From Solimonas sp. (GTDB lineage: Bacteria; Pseudomonadota; Gammaproteobacteria; Nevskiales; Nevskiaceae): a stretch of 64,000 bases of DNA. The notes under the pieces were generated by a model. The model worked only from the letters and a program-made list of their open reading frames with translations. It was not told the DNA's origin and did not search any database. Each line of letters opens with the position of its first letter. The stretch's first letter is position 1. The stretch is taken from contig JASBRP010000044.1 of NCBI GenBank assembly GCA_030149365.1, positions 1 through 64,000 of the forward strand, in the 5' to 3' direction. The position numbers and the translations under genes were made by a program. This document shows, one piece after another, positions 1 to 8,851 of this stretch.

Positions 1-146
1 TGGGCTTCCATGACCGCGGGGCTGGCGTAGTTCTCGGAGGCGATCAGCTCGATGTGCGCTTCCTGCCGGCCTTCTTCCTTGCGGATGGCAGCGGACAGCT
101 CAGGGTCGAATTCGGCGAGGCTCGGGGCGTTGGTCCACATGCTCAT
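1..146 (-). CDS. glyA: Serine hydroxymethyltransferase, N-terminal part only (runs off window edge)
   Basis: Reverse-strand translation [49 protein letters not shown] matches the SHMT N-terminus (ELIASENY.S motif). Confidence 0.93.
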   Translation of the reverse strand, partial: MSMWTNAPSLAEFDPELSAAIRKEEGRQEAHIELIASENYASPAVMEA

Positions 147-322
147 TCTCCACGCAGGTTGCAGCTGCAGTTCTCGCCGTGGCGATGTTCTGCGGATTCG
201 TTTGCGATGCTTTCCTCCGGCTCCACGTAGGCGAAGCGCGCCAGCGGGTCCGCTTCCCGGGAGTCATCCCGGGAGGCATCCTTCGCCGCGTCGTGACGGC
301 GCCTGGCGTAGCCGAAGCCCAT
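143..322 (-). CDS. Uncharacterised 59-aa small protein, translationally coupled between metE and glyA
   Basis: Reverse-strand reading [59 protein letters not shown]. Its ATG overlaps the metE stop (TGATG) and its TGA overlaps the glyA ATG (ATGA). It falls below the length cutoff of the supplied ORF track. Confidence 0.6.
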   Translation of the reverse strand: MGFGYARRRHDAAKDASRDDSREADPLARFAYVEPEESIANESAEHRHGENCSCNLRGE

Positions 323-2586
323 CAGCCCAGCGCCTGGCGCGCTTCGCGCGCCGTGGCCACCATGACCTGCAGCGCCGCCTCGGTCTCGGGCCAGCCGCGG
401 GTCTTGAGGCCGCAGTCCGGGTTCACCCAGAGACGCTCCGCCGGCACCACCTTCAGCGCGCGCTGAAGCAGGTCCTTCATCTCGTCCTGCGCCGGCACGC
501 GCGGCGAATGGATGTCGTAGAGGCCGGGACCGATGTCGTTCGGGTACTTGAACTCAGCGAAACCATCCAGCAGCTTCATGCGCGCACGCGAGGTCTCGAT
601 GGTGATGACGTCGGCATCCAGCGCCGCGATGGACGGCAGGATGTCGTTGAACTCCGAGTAGCACATGTGCGTGTGGATCTGCGTCTCGTCGCGCACGCCC
701 GAGGCGGTGATGCGGAAGGCCTGCACCGCCCAGTCCAGGTACGCCGGCCAGTCGGCCTTCTTCAGCGGCAGGCCCTCGCGGATCGTCGGCTCGTCGATCT
801 GGATCACCTTGATGCCGGCGGCTTCCAGGTCCACCACCTCGTCGCGCAGCGCCAGCGCCAGCTGCAGCGCCACGTCGCGCTTGGGCAGGTCGTCACGCAC
901 GAAGCTCCAGAACAGCATCGTCAGCGGGCCACTGAGCATGCCCTTCATCGGCTTGGCTGTCAGGGTCTGTGCATACCGGGACCACTCCACGGTCATCGGC
1001 GTCGGGCGCGAGACATCGCCGTAGATGACCGGCGGCTTCACGCAACGCGAGCCGTAGCTCTGCACCCAGCCGAACTGGGTGAAGGTGTAGCCGTCCATCT
1101 GCTCGCCGAAGTACTCGACCATGTCGTTGCGCTCGGGCTCGCCGTGCACCAGCACGTCGATACCCAACTGCTCCTGCTTGTCGACGCAGAGCTTGATCTC
1201 CGCCTTCATCGCGGCGGTGTAGTCGGCCTCGCCGAGCTTGCCGGCCTTGAAGGCGGCGCGGGCGGCGCGGATCTCCGCGGTCTGCGGGAACGAGCCGATG
1301 GTGGTGGTCGGCAGCTTGGGCAGGTTCAGCACCGCCTGCTGGGCGGCGATGCGCTGCGCGAACGGCGCGCTGCGCTCGGCGTCCGCCGGCTGCAGCGCGG
1401 CCACCCGGGCACGCACGGCCTCGCGCCGGGTGCTGGGCGCGTTGCGGCGGCTCTCGATCACCTGGGCCGCTGCCTGCAGCTCGCGCCACACGGCGGGCTC
1501 GCCCTGCTCCAGGGCGCGCTTCAGCAGCGAGAGCTCGTCCAGCTTCTGCACGGCGAAGGCCATCCAGCTCTTCAGCGTCGGGTCGAGCTTTTCTTCCAGC
1601 GCCAGGTCGGTCGGTACGTGCAGCAGCGAGCAGGAGGGCGCGATCCACAGGCGCTCGCCCAGCAGGGCCTTGGCCGGGTGCAGCAGGGCCAGCACCCGGG
1701 CCAGGTCCGTGCGCCAGAGGTTGCGGCCGTCGATCACGCCCAGCGACAGCGCCTTGTCCTGCGGCCAGTCCGGCAGGAAGGCCTCGAGCTGGCGCGGCGC
1801 GCGCACCAGATCCAGGTGCAGCGCCGCGACCGGCAGCGACTTCAGCAGTGCCGCATGCTCGGCCACGCTGCCGAAGTAGGTCGCCAGCAGCACCGGCGGG
1901 GCGGCGGGCGCGATGGCGCCATAGGCCTGCGGGTAGGCCGCCAGCCACTCGGCCGGCAGGTCCAGCGACAGGATCGGCTCGTCCAGCTGCAGCCAGGCCA
2001 CGCCCAGCGCGCGCAGTTCGGCGGCCAGCTCGGCGTAGACCGGCAGCAGCCTGGGCAGCAGCGAGAGCTTGTCGAAGCCCGCCGGTGCGCTGGCCTGCCA
2101 CAGCCAGGTCAGCGGGCCGGGCAGCACCACCTTGGCGCGATGGCCGGCGGCCAGCGCGCCCTGCAGTTCCGGCAGCAGCCAGTCACGGTTGAGGCGGAAT
2201 GTGCTGCCGGCATCGAGCTCGGCCACCAGGTAGTGGTAGTTGGTGTCGAACCACTTCTTCATCGCCAGCGCCGGCTGCGCGGCCGTGCCGCGCGCCATCG
2301 CGAAGTAGCCCGCCAGGTCCACCGGGCCCTGCAGGCCGAAGCGGGCCGGCGCGGCGGAGAACAGGGCCGTGGCGTTGTGCAGGTGGTCGTAGAAGGCGAA
2401 ATCACCCACCGTCACGCAGTCCAGGCCGGCGGCCTGCTGCAATGCCCAATGCCGGGCGCGCAGGTCGCGGCCCACGGCGCGCAGGCCGGCTTCGTCGAGC
2501 TGGCCCTTCCAGTGGGCCTCCACGGCGGTCTTCAGCTCGCGCCGGGCGCCGATGCGGGGAAAGCCAAGGATATGAGCGTGGGACAT
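322..2586 (-). CDS. metE: 5-methyltetrahydropteroyltriglutamate--homocysteine S-methyltransferase (cobalamin-independent methionine synthase)
   Basis: 754 aa; [16 protein letters not shown]-terminus, [37 protein letters not shown] motifs. Confidence 0.97.
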   Translation of the reverse strand: MSHAHILGFPRIGARRELKTAVEAHWKGQLDEAGLRAVGRDLRARHWALQQAAGLDCVTVGDFAFYDHLHNATALFSAAPARFGLQGPVDLAGYFAMARGTAAQPALAMKKWFDTNYHYLVAELDAGSTFRLNRDWLLPELQGALAAGHRAKVVLPGPLTWLWQASAPAGFDKLSLLPRLLPVYAELAAELRALGVAWLQLDEPILSLDLPAEWLAAYPQAYGAIAPAAPPVLLATYFGSVAEHAALLKSLPVAALHLDLVRAPRQLEAFLPDWPQDKALSLGVIDGRNLWRTDLARVLALLHPAKALLGERLWIAPSCSLLHVPTDLALEEKLDPTLKSWMAFAVQKLDELSLLKRALEQGEPAVWRELQAAAQVIESRRNAPSTRREAVRARVAALQPADAERSAPFAQRIAAQQAVLNLPKLPTTTIGSFPQTAEIRAARAAFKAGKLGEADYTAAMKAEIKLCVDKQEQLGIDVLVHGEPERNDMVEYFGEQMDGYTFTQFGWVQSYGSRCVKPPVIYGDVSRPTPMTVEWSRYAQTLTAKPMKGMLSGPLTMLFWSFVRDDLPKRDVALQLALALRDEVVDLEAAGIKVIQIDEPTIREGLPLKKADWPAYLDWAVQAFRITASGVRDETQIHTHMCYSEFNDILPSIAALDADVITIETSRARMKLLDGFAEFKYPNDIGPGLYDIHSPRVPAQDEMKDLLQRALKVVPAERLWVNPDCGLKTRGWPETEAALQVMVATAREARQALG

Positions 2587-2604
2587 GTCATGAGCCGGTT
2601 GGAT

Positions 2605-2617
2605 TGAAGGACGCTCA
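2605..2617. promoter_or_regulatory. Candidate MetR-binding half-palindrome (TGAAGGACGCTCA)
   Basis: 7 of 8 fixed positions of the MetR consensus TGAA-N5-TTCA, in the divergent metE/metR interval. Confidence 0.4.
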
Positions 2618-2668
2618 TGGTCAGCCGCTTGCTGCTATGATTCAATCTCGCAGTTTTATTGGTTTTGT

Positions 2669-2681
2669 TGAGAGAAATTCA
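2669..2681. promoter_or_regulatory. Candidate second MetR-binding site (TGAGAGAAATTCA)
   Basis: 7 of 8 fixed positions of TGAA-N5-TTCA, directly adjoining the metR start codon. Confidence 0.35.
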
Positions 2682-3586
2682 TGATCCAGTCCCCCCTGGA
2701 GATGCGCCACCTGCAGACCCTGGTGGCTTTGGCCGACACCGGCTCCCTGTCCAAGGCGGCCGAGCGGGTCTTCGTCACCCAGTCCGCCCTGTCGCACCAG
2801 CTCAAGCTGCTGGAAGGCCACTATGGCTCGCCGCTGTTCGAGCGCGGCACCAAGCCGCTGCGCTTCACCCAGGCCGGTGCCCGCCTGCTGGCCCTGGCCC
2901 GCGAGGTGCGTGAGCTGACCGCCGAGGCCGAGCGCGAGGTGGCGCAGTGGGTTTCCGGTGGGGGCGGCCAGCTGCGCGTCGCCGTGGAATGCCACACTTG
3001 CTTCGACTGGCTGATGCCCGCCATGGATGCCTTCCGCGAGCACTGGCCGCAGGTGGAGCTGGACCTGGTCAGCGGTTTCCAGGCCGAGCCCATCAGCCTG
3101 GTCGAGGGCGGCGTGGCCGATTTCGCCGTGGTGCATGACCGCCCGGCGCCGCGCAACGGCGTGGCCATGGCGCCGCTGTTCACCTACGAGACGGTGGCCA
3201 TCCTGTCGCGCCACCACCCCCTGGCGCAGAAATCCTGGCTCGCGCCGGAGGACTTCGTTGGCGAGACCCTGATCAGTTATCCGGTGGAAGACGATATGCT
3301 GGACGTCGTACGCCACTTCCTCGCGCCCGCCGGCGTGAAGCCTAGGCGCCGCAACGCCGAGCTGACCGTTGCCATCCTGCAACTCGTCGCCAGCGGCCGC
3401 GGCATCGCGGCGCTGCCGGCCTGGAGCGTGCAGGCCTACCTGGAGCGGGGCTACGTGGTCGCCAAGCCGCTGGGAGAATCGGGCTTGCGCTGCGAGCTGT
3501 ACGCGGCGATGCCGGAAAGCCTGGCGGAGAAGCCATACCTGCAGGACTTCGTGACCACGATTCGCGAAGGCAACGGCGGAATGTAG
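2681..3586 (+). CDS. metR: LysR-family transcriptional activator of methionine biosynthesis
   Basis: MRHLQTLVALADTGSLSKAAERVFVTQSALSHQLK HTH; divergent from metE. Confidence 0.92.
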   Translation: MIQSPLEMRHLQTLVALADTGSLSKAAERVFVTQSALSHQLKLLEGHYGSPLFERGTKPLRFTQAGARLLALAREVRELTAEAEREVAQWVSGGGGQLRVAVECHTCFDWLMPAMDAFREHWPQVELDLVSGFQAEPISLVEGGVADFAVVHDRPAPRNGVAMAPLFTYETVAILSRHHPLAQKSWLAPEDFVGETLISYPVEDDMLDVVRHFLAPAGVKPRRRNAELTVAILQLVASGRGIAALPAWSVQAYLERGYVVAKPLGESGLRCELYAAMPESLAEKPYLQDFVTTIREGNGGM

Positions 3587-3680
3587 CGGCGACGTCGCTT
3601 GCCGCGGAAGGAGAGGGGCCCGCGCGTGCCGGAATGGCAGGGCCCATGACCACTCACTCGGACCAGGTTTTCGAAGAACC

Positions 3681-5402
3681 ATGTCACACGAGACACAACT
3701 GATCGCAACGCTGGCCATCGCGCTGGCGGTCGCCTTCTTCGGCGGAGCCTTCGCGGCCCGCCTGAAGCTGCCCCCCATCATCGGCTACCTCGTTGCCGGC
3801 ATCATGGTCGGGCCGTTCACGCCGGGCTTCGTGGCGGACGAGGGCCTCGCCGCGCAGTTCTCCGAGATCGGCGTGATCCTGCTGATGTTCGGCGTGGGCA
3901 TGCATTTCTCCATCGGCGACCTGATGGACGTGCGCCGCATCGCCGTGCCCGGTGCCATCGCGCAGATCCTGGTGGCAACCATCATCGGTGCCGGCATCGC
4001 CCACTACTGGGGCTGGTCGCTGCCCGCGGGCATCTGCTTCGGCCTGGCCTTGTCGGTCGCCAGCACGGTGGTGCTGCTGCGCACCCTGGAGCAACTGGGC
4101 GAGCTCGATACGCTGAACGGCCGCATCGCCATCGGCTGGCTGGTGGTGGAAGACCTCGCCATGGTCATCGCGCTGGTCCTGCTGCCGGTCGCAGTGGAGT
4201 TCATGGGCCCAACCGGTGACGCCGCCTCGTCGAGCGGCTGGCTGGCGCCGCTGATCCACCTGGGCATCGTGCTGGGCAAGATCGCCCTGTTCTTCGTGCT
4301 GATGTACGTGGTCGGCATGCGCGTCTTTCCCTGGCTGTTCGCGCAGATCGCGCACACCGGCTCGCGGGAACTACTGACCTTGTTCGTGATCGGCGTCTCG
4401 CTGGGGATCGCCTACGGCTCGGCGGAACTGTTTGGTGTGTCCTTCGCACTGGGCGCGTTCTTCGCCGGTGTGGTGATCAACGAATCCAAGCTGAGCAGCC
4501 GCGTGGCGGCGGAGTCGGTGCCGCTGCAGAACATCTTCACGGTGTTGTTCTTCGTCTCCGTGGGCATGCTGTTCGACCCGTCGATCCTGGCGGACAAGCC
4601 GCTGCAGGTGCTGGCGGTCCTGGGCGTGATCGTCATCGGCAAGTCGGTGGCGGCCATCGCCATCGTGCTGATGTTCGGCTATCCGCTGAAGACCGCGCTG
4701 CTGATCGCCATCAGCCTCGCGCAGATCGGCGAGTTCTCCTTCATCATCGCCGCGCTGGGCGTCAGCCTGGGCGTCCTGTCGTCCGAAGCACAGAGCCTCA
4801 TCCTGTCCGGCGCGCTGCTGTCCATCGCACTCAATCCGCTGCTGTTCAAGCTCATCCGCCCGGTCGAGCGCACGGTCGAGGGCAATCGCCGCCTGGCCTG
4901 GCTGTCGCGCCTGGGCGAGGCCAGGATCCGCCTGGCAAAGGACGAGCAGGCCATCCCCGAGCTCTACGACCATGTCGTGGTCGTCGGCTACGGCCGTGTC
5001 GGGCGGGCGCTGACCAAGATCCTGCGGCGCGCCGAGGTGCCCTTCGTGGTGATCGACAACAACCGCGAACATGTGGCGCGCCTGCGCAAGAAGGGCATCC
5101 CCACCATCAGCGGCGATGCCGCGATCGAAGACATCCTGACCCAGGCCCGGTTGTCCAGCGCGCGCCTACTGGTGCTGGCCGTCTCCGACGCCTTCCACTC
5201 CCGCCGCGTCCTGCAGACGGCGCGCAAGGTCGGCCCGAACGTCGAGACCGTGGTGCGCACGCACAGCGAGGAGGAGCGATCCTTCCTCGAGCGCGAAGGC
5301 GTCGGCCTGGCGCTGATGAGCGAACAGGTGCTGGCGGATTCGATGGCCGAGCACGTGCTGGAAGTCTACCGCCTGTCCGAACTGCTCAGCGAGGCACGTT
5401 GA
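3681..5402 (+). CDS. ybaL: Monovalent cation:proton antiporter-2 (CPA2) family protein, YbaL/Kef-type, with C-terminal TrkA-N (RCK) domain
   Basis: 573 aa; N-terminal multi-TM Na+/H+ exchanger domain; VVVVGYGRVGRALTKIL nucleotide-binding motif. Confidence 0.88.
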   Translation: MSHETQLIATLAIALAVAFFGGAFAARLKLPPIIGYLVAGIMVGPFTPGFVADEGLAAQFSEIGVILLMFGVGMHFSIGDLMDVRRIAVPGAIAQILVATIIGAGIAHYWGWSLPAGICFGLALSVASTVVLLRTLEQLGELDTLNGRIAIGWLVVEDLAMVIALVLLPVAVEFMGPTGDAASSSGWLAPLIHLGIVLGKIALFFVLMYVVGMRVFPWLFAQIAHTGSRELLTLFVIGVSLGIAYGSAELFGVSFALGAFFAGVVINESKLSSRVAAESVPLQNIFTVLFFVSVGMLFDPSILADKPLQVLAVLGVIVIGKSVAAIAIVLMFGYPLKTALLIAISLAQIGEFSFIIAALGVSLGVLSSEAQSLILSGALLSIALNPLLFKLIRPVERTVEGNRRLAWLSRLGEARIRLAKDEQAIPELYDHVVVVGYGRVGRALTKILRRAEVPFVVIDNNREHVARLRKKGIPTISGDAAIEDILTQARLSSARLLVLAVSDAFHSRRVLQTARKVGPNVETVVRTHSEEERSFLEREGVGLALMSEQVLADSMAEHVLEVYRLSELLSEAR

Positions 5403-5484
5403 GGAAGCGCGAAAGGCGGGCGGGGGTGATCCGATTGCAGGCCGGCCTGCGCTACATTCACCGTTCAAATCCGAGGAAGCTGCC

Positions 5485-6264
5485 ATGTCGCATATCGAGG
5501 TCACTGCCGGGAATCACATCCTCGACATCCGCATCAACCGCCCGGAGAAGCTCAATGCGCTCTCGCCCGAAATGTACGGCGACATCGCGCTCGCGCTGGG
5601 CCGGCTCGACCGCGAGCCGGATCTGCGGGTCGGCCTGATCCACGCCGAGGGCAAGCACTTCAGCTCCGGCATCGAGCTCGACAAGTGGGCGCCGATCTTC
5701 GCCGCCGGCAAGGGCTTCCCGTTGCCTGAAGGCGGCGTTGATCCGTTCGCGATGAACGGCCCGCGCTGCCGCAAGCCGATCGTCATTGCAGTGCAGGGTT
5801 ACTGCTACACCTGGGGCGTCGAGATCATGCTGACTACGGATGTGCGCGTCGCCAGCGAAGACACGCGCTTCGCCATGCTGGAAGTGAAGCGGGGCATCTA
5901 TCCCTGCGGCGGCGCCACGCTGCGGCTGCCGGCGCAGATGGGCTGGTCGAACGCGCAGCGCTACCTGCTGACCGGTGAGCCGTGGACGGCTGCCGAGGCG
6001 CATCGCACCGGGCTGGTCCAGCAGACCGTGCCGGCCGGCGAGCAGTACCGCGCGGCGCGGACGATCGCCGAGAGCATCGCGGCGGCGGCGCCGCTGGGCG
6101 TCGCCGCGGTGCTGAAGTCCTCGCGGTTGGCCGAGGCCGAAGGCGAGGCTGTTGCCGCCGCCCGCATCTTCGACGACATGCCCTCGGTCATGGGCAGCGA
6201 GGACGCGCGAGAAGGCGTGCAGTCCTTCGTCGAACGCCGTGCCGCGGCCTTCAAGGGCCGGTAA
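5485..6264 (+). CDS. Enoyl-CoA hydratase/isomerase (crotonase) family protein
   Basis: INRPEKLNALSPEMY; EGKHFSSGIEL; KPIVIAVQGYCYTWGVEIMLTTDVRVASEDTRFAMLEVKRGI. Confidence 0.9.
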   Translation: MSHIEVTAGNHILDIRINRPEKLNALSPEMYGDIALALGRLDREPDLRVGLIHAEGKHFSSGIELDKWAPIFAAGKGFPLPEGGVDPFAMNGPRCRKPIVIAVQGYCYTWGVEIMLTTDVRVASEDTRFAMLEVKRGIYPCGGATLRLPAQMGWSNAQRYLLTGEPWTAAEAHRTGLVQQTVPAGEQYRAARTIAESIAAAAPLGVAAVLKSSRLAEAEGEAVAAARIFDDMPSVMGSEDAREGVQSFVERRAAAFKGR

Positions 6265-6287
6265 GCCCGGCGCCGGGGGAGGCCCGG

Positions 6288-6620
6288 CTATTCCTGCCGG
6301 GCGTACCACGACGCGTAGGGTGTGTTCCTGGCCAGGTGCCGGTTGTAGTCCGGCGCGCCGTCGTCCCACCACACCGGTCCGCGCTCGCCCAGCGCGACCT
6401 TGGCGGCATGGACCTGCTGCCTGGCGGCACGCAGCCGGTCGGCATCACCGGCTCGCTGGGCGCGGCCCACTTCGCGACGGGCATCCATCAACTTGGCGAC
6501 CAGGGCTTGCCGCTCCCCGGGCGGCAGATGCGGATTCGCCGCCCGCCACAGGCGCCCGCGCACGACGATGTAGCGCCCATCAGGCGTCGTCGGCACAGGG
6601 GTGTCGGTAGGTGCGGTCAT
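6288..6620 (-). CDS. Conserved hypothetical protein
   Basis: 110 aa; DGRYIVVRGRLWRAANP...VWWDDGAPDYNRHLARNTPYASWYA resembles a widespread uncharacterised proteobacterial family. Confidence 0.75.
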   Translation of the reverse strand: MTAPTDTPVPTTPDGRYIVVRGRLWRAANPHLPPGERQALVAKLMDARREVGRAQRAGDADRLRAARQQVHAAKVALGERGPVWWDDGAPDYNRHLARNTPYASWYARQE

Positions 6621-6674
6621 TCCATCCAGACCGCGCGCGGCGGCGATCGGTTCGCCGCCCGCGGAAAGCCAGGT

Positions 6675-7253
6675 CTAGGCCGCCTTGGCGATCGCGAAGC
6701 CGACCGGGCTGGCCGGAACGGCATGGGCGAGAAAGTCGTCCAGCGCGCGGCGCAGTGCCGGGTTGGGGGCGCCATTCTCGCCCTCGATCCGGATCGTCTC
6801 CAGCACCATCAGGTGGTACACGCGGGCGATCGAGGCGGCATTGGCGCAGCCCAGTGCCTTCAGCGACGCGCCGGTGGTGAGCGACAGCGAATGATCGCGC
6901 CGCTGGAAGGCCCGGCCGACCAAGGGCAACTCGCGCCGGGCCTCCGCCAGCAGGTTCTGCAGGGCGCGATGCTCCAGGCAGATGTCGAGCTGCAGCGAGG
7001 TCGCCCGGCATAGGCGCGGCAGCCCCGACGCGCTCCCGCCGTTTTCACGCAGCAGGCGCGCGGCGATGTAGTCCAGGAACTGCTGGTTCAGCTCCAGCAG
7101 GTAGCCGTCGACACTTCCGAACTGCGTAGCGAATTGTTCGGCGCTCAAGCCGATGGTGTCCGCGATGAGCTCAGGCGTCAGCTCGTCCAGCGCATATTGG
7201 CTCGCCAACAAGGCGCCCGTATTCAGCAGGCGCAAGGAAATCGGTCCATTCAT
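6675..7253 (-). CDS. TetR-like transcriptional regulator (paralog 1)
   Basis: 192 aa; co-linear with 8123..8713 (e.g. LTPELIADTIGLSAEQFATQFGSVDGYLLELNQQFLDYI / LTPENVADTTGLTHEQFAAQFGNLDSYLTEMNRQFLDHI). Confidence 0.7.
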   Translation of the reverse strand: MNGPISLRLLNTGALLASQYALDELTPELIADTIGLSAEQFATQFGSVDGYLLELNQQFLDYIAARLLRENGGSASGLPRLCRATSLQLDICLEHRALQNLLAEARRELPLVGRAFQRRDHSLSLTTGASLKALGCANAASIARVYHLMVLETIRIEGENGAPNPALRRALDDFLAHAVPASPVGFAIAKAA

Positions 7254-7377
7254 GAGGGTCTGCTCCTGGGGCAGGTCTCTGCAGGAGCGCTACCTTAAGC
7301 GCGGGCAGGCCCCCGGTCTGGGACGCAGTGCACAATGCATTGCCCCCTGGAAAGGGGGTGCGGGCCGGGCTCGGCGG

Positions 7378-7461
7378 TCAGCCCTTGGCCGTGAGCGCGG
7401 TCGTCCTGACCGGTGGCGACGACAGCTCATTCGCCAGGAACTCCGCCAGCATGCGGCGCAT
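7378..7461 (-). pseudogene. 3'-end remnant of a third TetR-like paralog
   Basis: Encodes SMRRMLAEFLANELSSPPVRTTALTAKG*, matching ALRRMLAEFLANALAAPPVAKT... of the 8123..8713 protein; homology stops abruptly near 7461. Confidence 0.6.
7428..7455. repeat. 28-nt direct repeat, copy A
   Basis: CATTCGCCAGGAACTCCGCCAGCATGCG, identical to 8182..8209. Confidence 0.9.
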
Positions 7462-7685
7462 ACTATCTGGCAGCGGAGTTCTTTGGCGCCAAGGATGGCC
7501 TGGCAGCGCGTCGCGCGAAGCAATTTGCGAAGAATCCTTCCGTTTCAGGCACACAACCAACAGCTTCCAGCGAGAACGACAAAGGAAAGTCGACAGACTA
7601 TTCCGCCATCATCGCCATGTTCATAGCGCTAATTGTCATCGGGTCGTTCTTGTACTTTTCTCTGAAGCGAGCGAGGAAGGCGTGA
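7461..7685 (+). pseudogene. Truncated C-terminal fragment of an unknown protein with a terminal transmembrane helix
   Basis: Frame of ORF 7413..7685; plausible coding after the breakpoint: YYLAAEFFGAKDGLAARRAKQFAKNPSVSGTQPTASSENDKGKSTDYSAIIAMFIALIVIGSFLYFSLKRARKA*. Confidence 0.45.
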
Positions 7686-8092
7686 TCGACCCACAGGAAA
7701 TCATCGACGCGCGTAGCGTAGGCGACGTCCGTTGCCTGCTCGTTGCCGAGCCCTCGCAGGACCTGGGCAAGGTGCTTGGCCAGGCGGGCTTGAAGCCCGA
7801 TGGCAGCCAGCTCCGGGAGCACGATCATGCCGGCGCGCATGCCATTCTCACGGCGCTGCTTCACAAGGACATGCCGTTCCAGATGCCGCTCATGTCCAGG
7901 CCCGAGGCGGAGCAGATGGCGGACGCGATCCTGTCTGCTCACGTGAAGCCCGGTAGCCGGTACTTTTCCAATGGCAACTGGGTCGAGGGAGAGATTTCGG
8001 ATTCCCTCACCGAGTCGCCGTTTGCTGCAGGCATTGTCGTGGCCCGCGAGGACGGGCGGTATTCCTGTGTCTGGATCGAAGACAAGGATTGA
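7682..8092 (+). CDS. Hypothetical protein of the inserted cassette (possibly immunity-like; unproven)
   Basis: 136 aa from a GTG overlapping the upstream stop (GTGA): MIDPQEIIDARSVGDVRCLLVAEPSQDLGKVLGQAGL...EDGRYSCVWIEDKD*. Confidence 0.6.
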   Translation: MIDPQEIIDARSVGDVRCLLVAEPSQDLGKVLGQAGLKPDGSQLREHDHAGAHAILTALLHKDMPFQMPLMSRPEAEQMADAILSAHVKPGSRYFSNGNWVEGEISDSLTESPFAAGIVVAREDGRYSCVWIEDKD

Positions 8093-8122
8093 TGAGCGTA
8101 GGGCCGCCGTTGCCCTACCTGC

Positions 8123-8713
8123 CTAATCCTTGGCCGCCACCGGCATGCCTGCCGTCTTCGCCACTGGCGGTGCCGCCAACGCATTCGCCAGGAACTCCGC
8201 CAGCATGCGTCGTAGTGCCGGGTTCGGCGAACCGGCTTCGCATTCGATCTGCGCGGCCTCCAGCACCATCTGGCAGTACACCCGGCCGATGGCATTGGAG
8301 TTGGGGCAGCCCAGGGATTTGAGCTCTACGCCGATCATCATCGCCGTGGTGCGGTTGCGTTTGTGGAAGGCCAGGGCCATGCCGGGCAGCAGGCGGCGCG
8401 CCTCGCTCAGCAGCAGGCGCAAGCTGCGGTTCTCCAGGCAGAGGTCGAGCTGCAGCTCGGTGGCGCGGCACATGCGCGGCAACCCCGGCGGCGTGCTGGC
8501 GGCGTCGCGCACCAGCCGGTCCAGGATGTGATCCAGGAACTGCCGATTCATCTCGGTCAGGTAGCTGTCCAGGTTGCCGAACTGCGCCGCGAATTGCTCG
8601 TGCGTCAGGCCGGTGGTGTCGGCCACGTTTTCCGGTGTCAGCTGCTCGAAGCTGTAGCGTGCGGCCAGGGCGGCCCCCGCCGCCAGCAGCCGTGATGAAG
8701 CCGGTCCGCTCAT
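8123..8713 (-). CDS. TetR-like transcriptional regulator (paralog 2)
   Basis: 196 aa from MSGPASSRLLAAGAALAARYSFEQLTPENVADTTGLTHEQFAAQFGN; paralog of 6675..7253. Confidence 0.7.
   Translation of the reverse strand: MSGPASSRLLAAGAALAARYSFEQLTPENVADTTGLTHEQFAAQFGNLDSYLTEMNRQFLDHILDRLVRDAASTPPGLPRMCRATELQLDLCLENRSLRLLLSEARRLLPGMALAFHKRNRTTAMMIGVELKSLGCPNSNAIGRVYCQMVLEAAQIECEAGSPNPALRRMLAEFLANALAAPPVAKTAGMPVAAKD
8182..8209. repeat. 28-nt direct repeat, copy B
   Basis: Identical to 7428..7455; lies inside the 3' end of TetR paralog 2. Confidence 0.9.
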
Positions 8714-8807
8714 GAGTGTCTGCCCCCGCAGTTCCCCCGATCCCGCCACTATAGGCCCGGAAGGCCGGGCGGTCATGGACCTGGGTCACAGCGCCGGCCG
8801 GGCAAAA

Positions 8808-8834
8808 GAAAAGGGGCCACCAGGGCCCCTTTTC
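8808..8834 (-). terminator. Intrinsic terminator-like hairpin downstream of sat
   Basis: GAAAAGGGGCC-ACCAG-GGCCCCTTTTC. Confidence 0.7.
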
Positions 8835-8851
8835 CTGCCACATCAGCCGCT

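Noticed and set aside
146-321. Riboswitch (glycine, THF, SAH) upstream of glyA
   Set aside because: No conserved core of these classes was recognisable and the interval is fully explained by the coupled 59-codon frame.
52-2607. 851-aa plus-strand ORF opposite metE
   Set aside because: Antisense shadow ORF typical of high-GC codon bias; composition is R/H/Q/G-rich and the opposite strand encodes a clear MetE.
6675-8713. Defence island or prophage in the TetR region
   Set aside because: No nuclease, helicase, methylase, TIR, reverse transcriptase or phage structural motif could be read in these frames; only TetR-like paralogs and a small unknown cassette are supported.
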